Shown: positions 1-9,245 of the stretch, in pieces
How the letters are laid out: the number at the start of each line of letters is the position of its first letter
How positions within the stretch are numbered: the first letter of the stretch is position 1
Assembly: GCA_018242185.1 (NCBI GenBank)
Contig: JAFECK010000012.1
Coordinates: forward strand, 1-41,924
DNA: 41,924 nucleotides
Direction of reading: 5' to 3'
DNA from: Pseudomonadota bacterium
GTDB lineage: Bacteria; Pseudomonadota; Alphaproteobacteria; Rickettsiales; Midichloriaceae
Made by a program: the position numbers and the translations under genes
The notes under the pieces: generated by a model
What the model saw: the letters and a program-made list of their open reading frames with translations, nothing else
What the model was told of the DNA's origin: nothing
The model's database searches: none

Positions 1-1216
1 CTGCTGCTATAGGAATAAGTATGATAGGATGATAAAAATTATTAGCTAATAATATAACGGACATTAAACTACTGCTATACAGAGCTAATAAAGATGCGCT
101 TAGACCGAGTGAAATAGTTGCAAGCCTTGCGTTGCGAATATCGTCGGCATCTTTAAGTTTTGGTTTAAACCATTTGACTATATCATGCGATATAGTCACC
201 GCTGCCGCGTTCAACCAGCTATCAGCCGTTGACATGGTAATTGCTAATAGTCCCAAGGCGATTCCATTGACCACAACCGGATGCATAGTGCTTTCCACAA
301 TACTTAGAATTTCCCCTTTTGTAATGCTCCCATCGCCAACTGTAGGCAATAAAACAACCGCAATACAACTTATGGCAAATATTACTAATAAATCAAGTAT
401 TGCTACGTATGAGAATGTCTTTTTTAGTTGCTTTGGAGAGCCACTTATCAATAGCCTTTGGATAAACGGGGCATCACCACCTATTGGTATTATTGAATAT
501 ACCATAACTCCTATTACAAGCATCGCAGAATGCCAGTCGTGTGGTATAACCCAAACTTTACTTTGCGGTAGTAGAGCTAAAACATTTTGTTCTACCATAA
601 TCCTTTCCATAGCAAACCAAAATACTATGGCTATGATTAAGCAGAATAAGGTCATCTGTAAAAGATCAGTTAGTATGACAGCTTTGATACCACCAGAAGT
701 CGAATATGTAGTTATTATGGCTCCACTTATTGCAATACCCCATGTTGACGATAGACCGAAGAAATATTGGAACACAAAGCCCATTACCATTACTTGTCCG
801 GCTATTAACCCTATACTGATTATCAGAGTCGAGATGTTGGAGCTCCATAGGCCAAAATTGCCATATAATTTCTGCATAACAGTGGCTTGACTAATACATC
901 CTTTAAAATTGGTGATGTAGCTGGAGAAAATCGCCTTCGTTATGCTCCATCTGATAACGCCAATCATGGTCAAAATTGCGCATATAATACCTACGTTACT
1001 AATTTGCTCTATTAAACCTAACGTTGCTCCAGCTCCCAGATGAGTGGCGAATATAGTAGCCACTAAAATAGGCGTGGATAGTCTCTTGTCACCCAATGCA
1101 AACTCCCTCAAGTTTCCCACGCGCCTTGCGCTTACAATGCCAAAATAAATGCACAGTAAAGTGTATACAAACACCGATACAACGTCGCAACCAACCAGCA
1201 AACTACTACCCAGCAT
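1..1216 (-). CDS. Sodium:solute symporter family protein, 5' part only (runs off the window)
   Basis: The minus strand is open from an ATG at 1216 to the window edge, about 405 codons, so the C-terminus is missing. Translation aligns throughout with the neighbouring symporter at 1316-2764: both share the blocks THLGAGATLGLIEQI (first helices), QYFFGLS, SGGIKAVILTDL, APFIQR.LISGS and TMSTADSWLN. These are typical of the SSS (solute:sodium symporter) family, a polytopic inner-membrane Na+-coupled uptake carrier. An in-frame TGA ten codons upstream of the ATG supports the start; the ribosome site (GGATAGG) is weak. It lies 99 bases downstream of its paralogue on the same strand, so the two are a tandem duplication. 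The substrate cannot be assigned. Some SSS proteins of this kind carry a C-terminal histidine kinase, which cannot be tested here. No frameshift or stop was seen in the visible part. Confidence 0.85.
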   Translation of the reverse strand, partial: MLGSSLLVGCDVVSVFVYTLLCIYFGIVSARRVGNLREFALGDKRLSTPILVATIFATHLGAGATLGLIEQISNVGIICAILTMIGVIRWSITKAIFSSYITNFKGCISQATVMQKLYGNFGLWSSNISTLIISIGLIAGQVMVMGFVFQYFFGLSSTWGIAISGAIITTYSTSGGIKAVILTDLLQMTLFCLIIAIVFWFAMERIMVEQNVLALLPQSKVWVIPHDWHSAMLVIGVMVYSIIPIGGDAPFIQRLLISGSPKQLKKTFSYVAILDLLVIFAISCIAVVLLPTVGDGSITKGEILSIVESTMHPVVVNGIALGLLAITMSTADSWLNAAAVTISHDIVKWFKPKLKDADDIRNARLATISLGLSASLLALYSSSLMSVILLANNFYHPIILIPIAA

Positions 1217-1315
1217 ATACCTATCCCAAACTAATAAGTTGTTTCATATTTTCTATTTAATTCAGCAGAATGTCAAACAAAAATTTCCAGATTATTTTTA
1301 TATATTAAATTAAAG

Positions 1316-2764
1316 TTAAAAAGATTCTATTGGTCGTCCCATATCCACTTTTGATTGCATCAGCGGCGTGCCGTCTGCTCTGAAGAAGCTCCACTTCTTA
1401 GACCATGTGAGGCCTACTGTACTGCCTATTAGGCCAAAGAGTAGGGAGATAAAGCCGAACTCGCCCTCTATGTAGGCGCCTAGGAAAACTGCGGCGATAG
1501 AGGTTATTACTGCCCGTTTATAATCCATCTCGGTAAAATTATAACCTAAAAAACCAGCCGTAATCGGTATGTATAGCAATGGCATGCTGAAGGACTCAGT
1601 TGCTAAAAGTAACGACATTACGCTGCCTCCTATCCATGCGGCTACAGCCGCCGTCACTCCAAAAATCACCGTCATCATTCTTGCAGCTCTTACCTGCTGA
1701 GCATTATTCATTTTATGTTTTGTTGTGATGCAATGTGTTGCTATCACCGCTCCAGTATTAAGCCATGAATCAGCTGTGGACATTGTAACTGCTGACACAC
1801 CTAATATAACTGCAGCTATAAAAAACGGATTCATCGCGTCCCTAGCAATCGCAAATAGAGACATTCTATCTAAGGTACCTTCTCCAGTATCTGGTAATAG
1901 CAGTATAGCTACTGAACTTATGACGCAGACCACGATGCAATCAATAAACGTAACGTATGAAAAAGCTTTCTGTAATTGGCGGTCAGAGCCGCTTATTAGG
2001 ATACGTTGTATGAAAGGCGCCCCAGGCCCCATGGGTATAAAAGCATATACGATCATGCCCATAACTAGCAATGTCGAACGCCCATCATATGGCATAATCC
2101 ATGTTTTACTAACAGGTATCAATTGCCAAAAGTCTGGCTCAGCTACCATTTTATGAACAGACATATAAAACACCACAGCCAATACTACAGCAAACAGTAG
2201 TATTTGCATTAGGTCGGTGAGTATCACTGCCTTTATACCACCAGATGCTGAATATGCCGTTACCACCAGTGAGCCCAATAAAATTCCTGTAGCGGTAGAT
2301 AACCCAAAGAAATATTGGATAACTAAACCAAGCATAAGAATCTGAATTGCTACAACTCCAATACTATGAACAACGCTGATTACATTAGTTGCCTGAAAAG
2401 CGAACGGCCCAAATAATGTTTTCATTACATCCGCTTGGCTCAGACAGTCTTTAAATCGCTCCACGCCATTACAAAATATGACCCTCGATATGTACCAATT
2501 ACCTGCTCTTACCAGGCCTATTATCACAGCAACAATACCAATGTTGTTTATTTGTTCTATCAAACCCAACGTCGCGCCAGCTCCCAGATGAGTAGCATAT
2601 ATGGTAGCCACTAGCATACCCGTAGAAATATCCTTATAACCAAGTGCGAATTGCCGTAAGTTTTTCACCCCTTTGGCATGCAATATTCCCATAAATATAC
2701 ACACCACCATGTACCCAATTACCACAGCTCCTAAGATTTGCTGCACTAGAACGGCACTTGTCAT
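1316..2764 (-). CDS. Sodium:solute symporter family protein
   Basis: A 482-residue polytopic membrane protein of the SSS family, expected to import a small solute with Na+ across the inner membrane. Hydrophobic helices cover nearly the whole length. Family-like blocks include THLGAGATLGLIEQ near residue 60, SASGGIKAVILTDLMQ near 175, GPGAPFIQRILISGS near 250 and VTMSTADSWLNTGAV near 330. The open frame extends upstream to 2944, but the first 60 residues of that longer form are not SSS-like and would overlap the next gene. The ATG at 2764 has GAGG five bases upstream and gives the normal SSS length, so I chose it. It is followed on the same strand by a second, diverged copy (1-1216). The substrate is unknown. 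It ends as a stand-alone carrier with no kinase domain. Confidence 0.85.
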   Translation of the reverse strand: MTSAVLVQQILGAVVIGYMVVCIFMGILHAKGVKNLRQFALGYKDISTGMLVATIYATHLGAGATLGLIEQINNIGIVAVIIGLVRAGNWYISRVIFCNGVERFKDCLSQADVMKTLFGPFAFQATNVISVVHSIGVVAIQILMLGLVIQYFFGLSTATGILLGSLVVTAYSASGGIKAVILTDLMQILLFAVVLAVVFYMSVHKMVAEPDFWQLIPVSKTWIMPYDGRSTLLVMGMIVYAFIPMGPGAPFIQRILISGSDRQLQKAFSYVTFIDCIVVCVISSVAILLLPDTGEGTLDRMSLFAIARDAMNPFFIAAVILGVSAVTMSTADSWLNTGAVIATHCITTKHKMNNAQQVRAARMMTVIFGVTAAVAAWIGGSVMSLLLATESFSMPLLYIPITAGFLGYNFTEMDYKRAVITSIAAVFLGAYIEGEFGFISLLFGLIGSTVGLTWSKKWSFFRADGTPLMQSKVDMGRPIESF

Positions 2765-2888
2765 ATGTTCCTCGCGTTTTATAACTTCGTACGGTCGATT
2801 ATATTGCCAATCCCAAACAAAGGCAAGAAAAAACTTAGAAAGCCTTAGTATATTAAGAATATTTAAAATTATTGATTGGGTGCAGCCC

Positions 2889-5591
2889 TTAATCCTTTTG
2901 CCATCCAGTTGGAGGAGCAGAAGATACTTTATCTTGCGCTCCAAAGGTGATGAGAGTTAGCAGAACGCTTAAAGCTGCGGCTGATACCACTATCAACGCA
3001 TTCATCATGGGATCAGTTTTCATCACGTGAGAGGCAGCTAAAGGCAGTAACGTTGCGCCTACACCCGTGACAGCGCCGATAGCTCCTCCCACACCAAGAG
3101 TTTTGTTGTCGTCTCCTTTTAATTGGGCGGCTATTGCTAGCCCTGCTATCAAGCCTGTAATAGCTCCTGCTGGGATTACAGCAGCTACAACTTCTTTAAT
3201 TTGCAATTGTGCAGCTATATAAACAGGGCCGTAAAAACTCACTCCTACTACTGCAGGACCAGCCAGTATGGCGGTTGCAGCGACAGGGAAAGCCATTTTT
3301 TGCTGTGTATGGCCTGATTTCTCAGCATAAAGCAGGTCATTAATTAAAAAGCCGGTGATACCTATAGTTAGCAGCGCCGTACCTCCGAGCAACAGGGCAT
3401 CGCCTAAGGGCGCCATAGTGCCAGCAGAAGTCAGTACTTTTATATCCATTAGGTTTATGGTCAAACCCAAAGTTATAAGGCCCACACCTAGCCCAGCTGC
3501 TACAGACAAAGGGACAACTGCTTTTAAGTGTCGCAATGGCCTTGCCATGTATTGCAAATCCTTATTTATTTGAGGGCTCTGCCATTCTTCATTAGCTAGT
3601 ATGAGTAACTCTTTGGGGTGATCTAATAAAGCACTGCGTAGCGCAAACGTGCACTCATTATTGAGAGTATACATTAGGGTAAATATCTGTTTCATCTCAG
3701 GTTTGACAAGCAAGGGCAAAACATCTGCCATGCTGTCTGCTAAAATCTGCTTTCGCTGTCCTGCTGCTGGCTCTGGCTGTTGCATTAGTCTCCGCTGTTC
3801 AGCTTCAATTATGGAGCTAAGCACCTCAAGCGTCATTGTTGGCCTACAACCGTTCATCAGTGTTCCATTGTTTGTACTGCTTAGCTGCAATATGTCATAA
3901 AAAGCACTTGTAGTTCGCCCTTCTTGGTGAAATGATACATGTTTGAGAATTCTAACCAAAGCTTTGCCTAATGCCTCTTTTCCTTCACTCTGCACCTGGT
4001 TTGAATAAGTAGCTAAAAGCTCTTGCACTATACTTAGCAGACTGGCATACCTTCCATGGGATTTAGAATCAAAACTATTTAATTGATGTTGAAGTAGGCT
4101 AATTTGAGAGTTGTCTTTGGTTACTTTTTTTTCTTCTAACCACTCAACTAAAGCAAGAAGAGGAACTGCAGCATTATTATGTCCACCTATTATCAGCATC
4201 AAAGGCATTGCTTCATCTAATGCCTTGCCATCTCCTAGATTGTAGGCGGCATCTAGGGCTTGCTTAAAACGCTCTAAAGGTATCTTTTTAGCAATGGTCT
4301 GTATGAATAGGCCATAAACTAGTAGTTGCTCGCAACCATTCACTATAACTGTAGCTTTGCTAACTACAGCTCCTGACTTAACCAACTCTTGTGCCTGCAT
4401 ATAATTCGGGTCGTCTACTATCTTACCTTGGCCGGCCCAATCTATCTTACATAAAGCATTAGAGAGCACGCCATTTAGAACTTCAACCGCTGCCCGGCTT
4501 GACTTTTGCTCAGGAGAAGAGTTTGGCTGTGTTGTAGGAGTAGAGGAAGCTGTGCTCGTAGGCGCAGAGGGAGCTTGGGCAGATTCAGATTTAGCATTCT
4601 CGCTATAAAGGGATGTAAACAAAATTATGATATTGTCGCGATTTTTCAACCCATTGTCTGCTAAAGTTGCGCCGCCAAGGATCGAATCTCGATCTATCAA
4701 ATCTTTCAACGAGCTAAACTGGTTTTTGAAGCCTTCTGTGTTATTTGAGGTGACAGCTTCTGCTGCAAGTTTTACCGCAGCAATTTCTAATTGCTTGCCT
4801 AACGTACGTTCTCCTGGCCCTTGAACATACGCCAGCCATTTTTTATACTCGCTTTTATCTGAAGTTTTATCATTATCATATAGCCATTTAGCCAAGCAAT
4901 ACACAGAGTTGGCCCAATCTGGCCTGTCATTATGTGCCAAGCTTAGCGAGCAACAAATAACTTCCTTACTTACTCCTAAGCTAGAAAATACATCAAGTGC
5001 CCGTATAAACCTACTATCACCAATTCTAGCACAAGTTCGATCTTCGAAAAGCCTCTTTAAAAATTCTGTGTTGTTAATGCGAGCGCCAAGAGAAATCAGC
5101 TTTTGCGCTATTTTATAGGCTTTATTGCTCTCGAGATCTTTGGTGAAGGTTATGCCTTCTACTTCCTTTATCAGCACCCAATCTATGACATAAAATACCT
5201 CATGATGTTTAGCGAGGTTGTTATACACTTCGGGCTCATTCTTTTGCACCCAATCTAATAATTCTTCCGCAAAAGCTCCGCCGTAGAATTCTGCGTTACG
5301 TGGCTTAGTTGTACTGGTTGCAGTAATCAAGCTAACGCCATTAGACGCTAAAGCTTTTATATTATCTACACTGATATGAGCATCCTGCTTCTTTAGCCAA
5401 TCCAGGCAAGCTTTAAATTGCCCCTCAGGCAGCTTTTGCTCGGCTACATTGTTAAGCAACGCACCGAGGCCTTGCGCCCCTGTAAGCAGACTTTTATCTA
5501 TAGCTTCCGAGCTATTAGCGCCTACTAACCTATTGCATTCATTAATGTCGCCTTGTGCGAATGCTCGAACGAGCTGCTCATTAAATTTCAC
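2889..5591 (-). CDS. Orphan 900-residue protein, helical N-terminal region plus six-helix membrane domain
   Basis: I do not recognise a named family. The start is a GTG at 5591. Residues 1-330 look all-helical, with a beginning reminiscent of degenerate ankyrin or other helical-repeat proteins. Residues about 334-363 are a Ser/Thr/Pro/Ala/Gln-rich linker. Residues about 365-680 are again helical, with a Gln/Glu-rich stretch near 620. From about 689 to 886 there are six hydrophobic, Gly/Ala-rich segments, followed by a short polar tail. That last domain resembles the complete proteins at 36037-36738 and 36839-37558 in helix count, spacing and several motifs (see findings). There is no signal peptide. 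It stands alone between a symporter and folKP, all on the minus strand, with 166 bases upstream. A secreted, membrane-inserting effector is my inference; a structural membrane protein is possible. Confidence 0.75.
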   Translation of the reverse strand: MKFNEQLVRAFAQGDINECNRLVGANSSEAIDKSLLTGAQGLGALLNNVAEQKLPEGQFKACLDWLKKQDAHISVDNIKALASNGVSLITATSTTKPRNAEFYGGAFAEELLDWVQKNEPEVYNNLAKHHEVFYVIDWVLIKEVEGITFTKDLESNKAYKIAQKLISLGARINNTEFLKRLFEDRTCARIGDSRFIRALDVFSSLGVSKEVICCSLSLAHNDRPDWANSVYCLAKWLYDNDKTSDKSEYKKWLAYVQGPGERTLGKQLEIAAVKLAAEAVTSNNTEGFKNQFSSLKDLIDRDSILGGATLADNGLKNRDNIIILFTSLYSENAKSESAQAPSAPTSTASSTPTTQPNSSPEQKSSRAAVEVLNGVLSNALCKIDWAGQGKIVDDPNYMQAQELVKSGAVVSKATVIVNGCEQLLVYGLFIQTIAKKIPLERFKQALDAAYNLGDGKALDEAMPLMLIIGGHNNAAVPLLALVEWLEEKKVTKDNSQISLLQHQLNSFDSKSHGRYASLLSIVQELLATYSNQVQSEGKEALGKALVRILKHVSFHQEGRTTSAFYDILQLSSTNNGTLMNGCRPTMTLEVLSSIIEAEQRRLMQQPEPAAGQRKQILADSMADVLPLLVKPEMKQIFTLMYTLNNECTFALRSALLDHPKELLILANEEWQSPQINKDLQYMARPLRHLKAVVPLSVAAGLGVGLITLGLTINLMDIKVLTSAGTMAPLGDALLLGGTALLTIGITGFLINDLLYAEKSGHTQQKMAFPVAATAILAGPAVVGVSFYGPVYIAAQLQIKEVVAAVIPAGAITGLIAGLAIAAQLKGDDNKTLGVGGAIGAVTGVGATLLPLAASHVMKTDPMMNALIVVSAAALSVLLTLITFGAQDKVSSAPPTGWQKD

Positions 5592-5728
5592 AGTATTTAT
5601 CCATAATTACTTGGCAAAGCTATATAATTTTGCCGATCTCTAGCTTAGCTCTGCTATACTCTCTCAACTGTAGCACAAAGCTGCGTAATTAACAAGCAAG
5701 CCTCCTCACCTAGCACTAATAACAATTC

Positions 5729-5762
5729 CCTAAAATACTCGCCCCTACACAGCTATTTTAGG
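5729..5762 (-). terminator. Possible stem-loop at the folKP stop codon
   Basis: A perfect nine-base inverted repeat (CCTAAAATA / TATTTTAGG) with a 16-base loop overlaps the folKP TAA. The stem is AT-rich and has no clean T-run on the minus strand, so a factor-independent terminator is only one option; an mRNA-end stabilising hairpin is another. Confidence 0.3.
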
Positions 5763-7041
5763 TATTTGGCGCAACAAAAGAGCTCGCCACCAGAGCTCTC
5801 ATATTAACCGCTACGTTGTGCACTCGCAAGTAATCAACGCCTTGAGATGCCAACAAAACGCTCATTGTCGCAGTTTCCAGATCTCTTTCTGGAGGTGGCA
5901 GTACAGAAAAAACGCGCACGAAAGATTTGCGGGAGTGGCCAACAAACAAAGGGCACCCCAATTCCTTTAACCTACTAGCCTGCCGTAAAATGGCCATAGA
6001 TTGGTATGGAGCTTTGCCAAATCCTATACCAGGATCGAAGATCACACGCTCTTTAGAGATGCCATGGTTGCCAATTTGCTGGAGCATATCTCTACCCCAA
6101 AGAAGTAGCTGCTCTATTGGATCCGGTTCCACAGGCAGGATATTAGTAGGGTCGGACGGCACGCTTAAGGAGTGCATTAAAACCACGCGGCAATCCATAT
6201 TAGCAAGCAGTTCCAGCATTCTAGGCTCTCTCAAACCTTTGACATCATTTATCCATAAAGGGTTGGAGAGCTTCATTTCTTTTATTTTCTGCACAACATC
6301 TGGGTAATACGTGTCCACGCTAAGGGGCACCTGTGCAAGCAGCTCATCGTTTTGCACGGCCCGCAACACTGGCTCAAGGCGTAGCCATTCCATTTCCCAA
6401 CTGATCTGCTGAGATCCTGGCCTGGTAGACTGCCCCCCCAACTCAAGAACGGACACGCCATCCGCTACCAGTTGTCTCATATGCTGAACAGCGGTGCCGG
6501 TATCGTTATGCTTGCCGCCATCCGAGAAGGAGTCGGGAGTTATGTTGACTATTCCTACCAGTTTGGGGTGTAGGAGATAGCTTCTAGGGGGCTCAGGATA
6601 AGGGTTTTCTTGCCGCCAGGAGAAGGGCCCAAGATCCAAGGAGGCCATCAGAGAGCGCAAGAATGGTCTGTTGGGCAATTCGTGATGTGGGATGGTCAGC
6701 TGCTCGGTGCTAAGCGCTGGGCCGCTCCAATCGAGAATATCTATATCAATAATCCTAGGCGCCCATTTATCTGTATCACGCCTTCCCATATCATACTCTA
6801 TCTGTTTAATTCCTGTGAGCAGTTCATGAGGGGATAACTCAGCTTTCCCTGTTATCACCATATTTAGGTAAGGCATATCCCAGGAGCTGGGAGCGTTTTG
6901 TGGCAAAATTGCCGCTGTTTCTAGAATTGCAGAGTGCCGCATGTTTTGTAATGCCGGCGTTAAGCGTGTGGCAGCATCTTGAAGGTGACCAAGTCTATGG
7001 CCCTGATTACTCCCCAATGCTAATATATATTGGTGCGGCAT
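5758..7041 (-). CDS. folKP: Bifunctional HPPK / dihydropteroate synthase (folate synthesis)
   Basis: A 427-residue fusion of two consecutive folate enzymes. The N-terminal half (about 5-130) is 6-hydroxymethyl-dihydropterin pyrophosphokinase: LALGSNQGHR at the start and MGRRDTDKWAPRIIDIDIL around 90-108. The C-terminal half (about 155-420) is dihydropteroate synthase: VGIVNITPDSFSDGG, ELGGQSTRPG, WINDVKG, VLMHS, DPGIGFGK, FVGHSRKSF and RVHNV are all present in order. It joins the pterin pyrophosphate to p-aminobenzoate in the cytoplasm. FolK-FolP fusions are known from Rickettsia and from eukaryotes. The ATG at 7041 has AAGGA six bases upstream. No other folate gene is adjacent; aroK at 16916 serves the chorismate route that supplies p-aminobenzoate. 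All key motifs look intact. Confidence 0.95.
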   Translation of the reverse strand: MPHQYILALGSNQGHRLGHLQDAATRLTPALQNMRHSAILETAAILPQNAPSSWDMPYLNMVITGKAELSPHELLTGIKQIEYDMGRRDTDKWAPRIIDIDILDWSGPALSTEQLTIPHHELPNRPFLRSLMASLDLGPFSWRQENPYPEPPRSYLLHPKLVGIVNITPDSFSDGGKHNDTGTAVQHMRQLVADGVSVLELGGQSTRPGSQQISWEMEWLRLEPVLRAVQNDELLAQVPLSVDTYYPDVVQKIKEMKLSNPLWINDVKGLREPRMLELLANMDCRVVLMHSLSVPSDPTNILPVEPDPIEQLLLWGRDMLQQIGNHGISKERVIFDPGIGFGKAPYQSMAILRQASRLKELGCPLFVGHSRKSFVRVFSVLPPPERDLETATMSVLLASQGVDYLRVHNVAVNMRALVASSFVAPNT

Positions 7042-7163
7042 ATATGATCCTTATTTTTGTCATGCCCACAAAGGCAGGTACCCAGTTTACACAACGCTTT
7101 CAATAAATCTCTCCACTTAGGATTTACCTCTTCGATCAAGAGTATTTTCCCATAAAGTCTCAT
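7020..7163 (-). CDS. Possible 47-residue small protein overlapping the folKP start
   Basis: This short frame starts at an ATG preceded by AAAGGAG with seven bases of spacing, the best ribosome site in this stretch. It ends 22 bases inside folKP. The peptide begins MRLYGKILLIEEVNPKW and is basic and Cys-containing at the end. The C-terminal third is encoded by a palindromic-repeat relic (7059-7085), which lowers the chance that it is a selected protein. It could be a real leader or small ORF coupled to folKP, or a chance frame behind an old ribosome site. An alternative ATG at 7167 in another frame gives only 16 codons. Confidence 0.3.
   Translation of the reverse strand: MRLYGKILLIEEVNPKWRDLLKALCKLGTCLCGHDKNKDHICRTNIY
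7059..7085. repeat. Half-site of a dispersed palindromic (REP-like) repeat
   Basis: The stretch starts GTCATGCCC and ends GGTACCCAG. This is the layout of the widespread repeat whose undamaged form reads roughly GTCATTCCCGC...GGAATCCAG. It resembles the two inverted arms at 41571-41597 and 41651-41678. It is degenerate and single. Confidence 0.4.
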
Positions 7164-7224
7164 TCATACTCTCCTTTATTTTTCTGGATTCGCGCTTGAG
7201 CGGCAATAACCCTAAGACATAGTT

Positions 7225-8376
7225 TTATTCTTTAGTGAAGCTACGCCATATATCTTTCAACTTCGTAAAGAAGCCATGGCACTTAGGGTGCGTGTCGTCT
7301 TTACTTACCTGTTCGAATTCTTCGAGCAATTCTCTCTGTCGCTTGCTTAATTTAACCGGCACTTCTAGCTCCAGCTCAACATACATATCTCCGCGGGTTT
7401 TAGAGTTCAATACCGGCATGCCGTAGCCCTTCAAGCGAATCTGTTTGCCGTTTTGTGCGCCGCTATCTATATGCATTTTTTCGATTTTACCATCTATAGT
7501 AGGCACTTCCACCATGCCGCCTAAGGCAGCAGTGCTAACCTTTATCGGCACCTTGCAATGCAGGTCCGCACCCTGGCGTTTAAAGAATGGGTGTGACTTT
7601 ACGCTGGTAAATATATAAAGATCTCCATTTTCCGCACCCATTATCCCTGCCTCTCCTTCACCCTGTAGTTTTATGCGGCTGCCATCATCAATACCAGCCG
7701 GTATGTTAACTACTAGGCTGCGCTCCTTCATGGCCCTGCCCTGCCCACTACAGGTTTTGCATGGATCCTTCACTGCCTTGCCACTGCCGGAACAGGTGCT
7801 GCATGTGGTCTCCACTACAAAAAAGCCCTGCTGCATTCTGGTTCTGCCGGAACCGCGACATGACAGACAATCAACAGGAGCAGATTTGCTAGCAGATCCA
7901 GTGCCGTTGCAAGTTTCGCATTTCGAAGCAACGCGATACTTGATATTTTTTTTCACGCCTTCGAAAGCTTCGTCCAAAGTTACGCTTACATCATAGCGCA
8001 GGTCTGAGCCTCGCATGGCTGTAGCGGAAGCGTGTTGATTAGCTCCGCCAGTAGCAGCTTTAAAGAATTCGCCAAAAATATCAGAGAAGCCGCCGCCAAA
8101 AGCTTGCTCAAACCCTTGCGCTCCATGGAATGGGTTGCCACCACCTTGTTGGAAGGGATGACCACTGCCAAACCTATCGTACTGCGCTCGTTTATTTGGA
8201 TCTTTAAGGACGTCATAAGCTTCGTTTATCTCTTTAAATTTCTTCTCAGCTGCTGCATCTCCTTTGTGGCGATCTGGATGGGATTCCAATGCTAGCTTAC
8301 GAAATGCTTTTTTTAGCTCATCTGGAGTGGCATCCTTACTAACACCTAACACCTTATAATAGTCTTTTTCCGCCAT
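7225..8376 (-). CDS. dnaJ: Chaperone protein DnaJ (Hsp40)
   Basis: A full-length 383-residue type I J-protein, the cytoplasmic co-chaperone that stimulates DnaK ATPase and delivers unfolded substrates. Residues 4-70 are the J-domain with the HPD triad at 33-35. A Gly/Phe-rich region follows to about 110. Four CxxCxGxG zinc-binding motifs occur in order near 153-216 ([32 protein letters not shown]). The C-terminal substrate-binding domains fill the rest. The ATG at 8376 is preceded by GGGAG. No dnaK or grpE is adjacent, so the usual dnaK-dnaJ pairing is broken in this region. Confidence 0.97.
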   Translation of the reverse strand: MAEKDYYKVLGVSKDATPDELKKAFRKLALESHPDRHKGDAAAEKKFKEINEAYDVLKDPNKRAQYDRFGSGHPFQQGGGNPFHGAQGFEQAFGGGFSDIFGEFFKAATGGANQHASATAMRGSDLRYDVSVTLDEAFEGVKKNIKYRVASKCETCNGTGSASKSAPVDCLSCRGSGRTRMQQGFFVVETTCSTCSGSGKAVKDPCKTCSGQGRAMKERSLVVNIPAGIDDGSRIKLQGEGEAGIMGAENGDLYIFTSVKSHPFFKRQGADLHCKVPIKVSTAALGGMVEVPTIDGKIEKMHIDSGAQNGKQIRLKGYGMPVLNSKTRGDMYVELELEVPVKLSKRQRELLEEFEQVSKDDTHPKCHGFFTKLKDIWRSFTKE

Positions 8377-8444
8377 AATTCTCCCGTATCTTCAACAAAA
8401 CTCGCAGTATATTTAGTCTACTCGTCCACCAGATAGGGCGCTAA

Positions 8445-8478
8445 AGTTTTTTATCAAGGCCTCAAAGCACAAAAAACT
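8445..8478 (-). terminator. Possible terminator downstream of the first prepilin gene
   Basis: Just after the prepilin TAG, AGTTTTTT and AAAAAACT form an eight-base inverted repeat around a GC-richer core (GAGGCC). On the minus strand this is a weak stem-loop with T-runs. The assignment is tentative. Confidence 0.25.
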
Positions 8479-9199
8479 ATTTCTTAAACATAAATCGCAG
8501 AGCGCAAGTTTTAGTTGTGACAGACAGATTGTAGGTTGCGGTTAGTGTGGTCGCGGAATAGCAGTTGCTTGCGCCACTGCTTCCATCCGCCATTACCACA
8601 CCATTGTTGGGGTTGCCATCATCGATTTTACTATCGATAAGATACGCGGTAGCCGGATCAAAGACCGGGTTGACAGGCTGTGCGCTTGCTTTAAATGCGC
8701 CTATCTCCAAATACTGGCCGAATCCAGTTGGCGGGCTATAGCCACCGGTAAAATCAAAGCTCCAGCCAGCACTATTGGAATACGCTGCGATTGGCACGTT
8801 TACGCCCAAATCACCCTGACCGGCTACTGATGCTACTCCTGTGAAGTTGCCATTAGTCATGCCAGCAAGTTGTAGATGCTGCCAAGCTCGGAAACGTTCA
8901 TCCACACCGCCTGCGTTGTTTTTGATATAGCCATCGCCATTGCCGTTGCATCCAGAAGCTGGAGAAGCGCAATTAGTGCCCCAGACGGAGCCAGCGTTTG
9001 GAAAATCTCCAGGAAAAGAACCATACTTGTCATTGAAGGCCTGCAGCTGGTTGATGAAGTCATTCGATTCGTTAATGACAGTGCGCACGCGCGCCTGCTG
9101 CACCAGGTTAAGCGCATACATGATACCTGCAATTAGCAAACCAATAATTAGTATCACTATACTTAGCTCGACTAGCGAGAATCCTTTGTTATGCTTCAT
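8477..9199 (-). CDS. Type IV / type II prepilin-like protein (copy 1)
   Basis: The protein starts MKHNKG|FSLVELSIVILIIGL: a short basic leader, the prepilin-peptidase site after Gly6, Phe at +1, Glu at +5 and a hydrophobic helix. It should be cleaved and N-methylated at the inner membrane and assembled into a pilus or pseudopilus. The mature part contains FPGDFPNA, WGTNC, CNGNGDGYI and later IDSKIDDGNPNNG, all shared with the prepilin at 17496-18242. The Asp/Asn-Gly loop could bind calcium and the cysteines could form disulfides; both are inference. The longer open frame begins at 9277, but its first 26 residues have no prepilin leader, so I chose the ATG at 9199 (240 residues). It follows the ankyrin gene after 46 bases. 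No pilus assembly gene is visible nearby. Confidence 0.85.
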   Translation of the reverse strand: MKHNKGFSLVELSIVILIIGLLIAGIMYALNLVQQARVRTVINESNDFINQLQAFNDKYGSFPGDFPNAGSVWGTNCASPASGCNGNGDGYIKNNAGGVDERFRAWQHLQLAGMTNGNFTGVASVAGQGDLGVNVPIAAYSNSAGWSFDFTGGYSPPTGFGQYLEIGAFKASAQPVNPVFDPATAYLIDSKIDDGNPNNGVVMADGSSGASNCYSATTLTATYNLSVTTKTCALRFMFKK

Positions 9200-9245
9200 G
9201 TGATTGCCTACAGTAATATTCTTTACCCTTAGTGTATAGAGGGCA

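Noticed and set aside
132-890. Long plus-strand ORF (252 codons) at the window start
   Set aside because: It is antisense to the partial symporter at 1-1216, whose minus-strand frame aligns with a complete paralogue; the plus-strand product has no recognisable features.
2765-2944. Extended N-terminus of the symporter from an earlier start at 2944
   Set aside because: The added 60 residues are not symporter-like and would overlap the 3' end of the 900-residue gene; the ATG at 2764 has a ribosome site.
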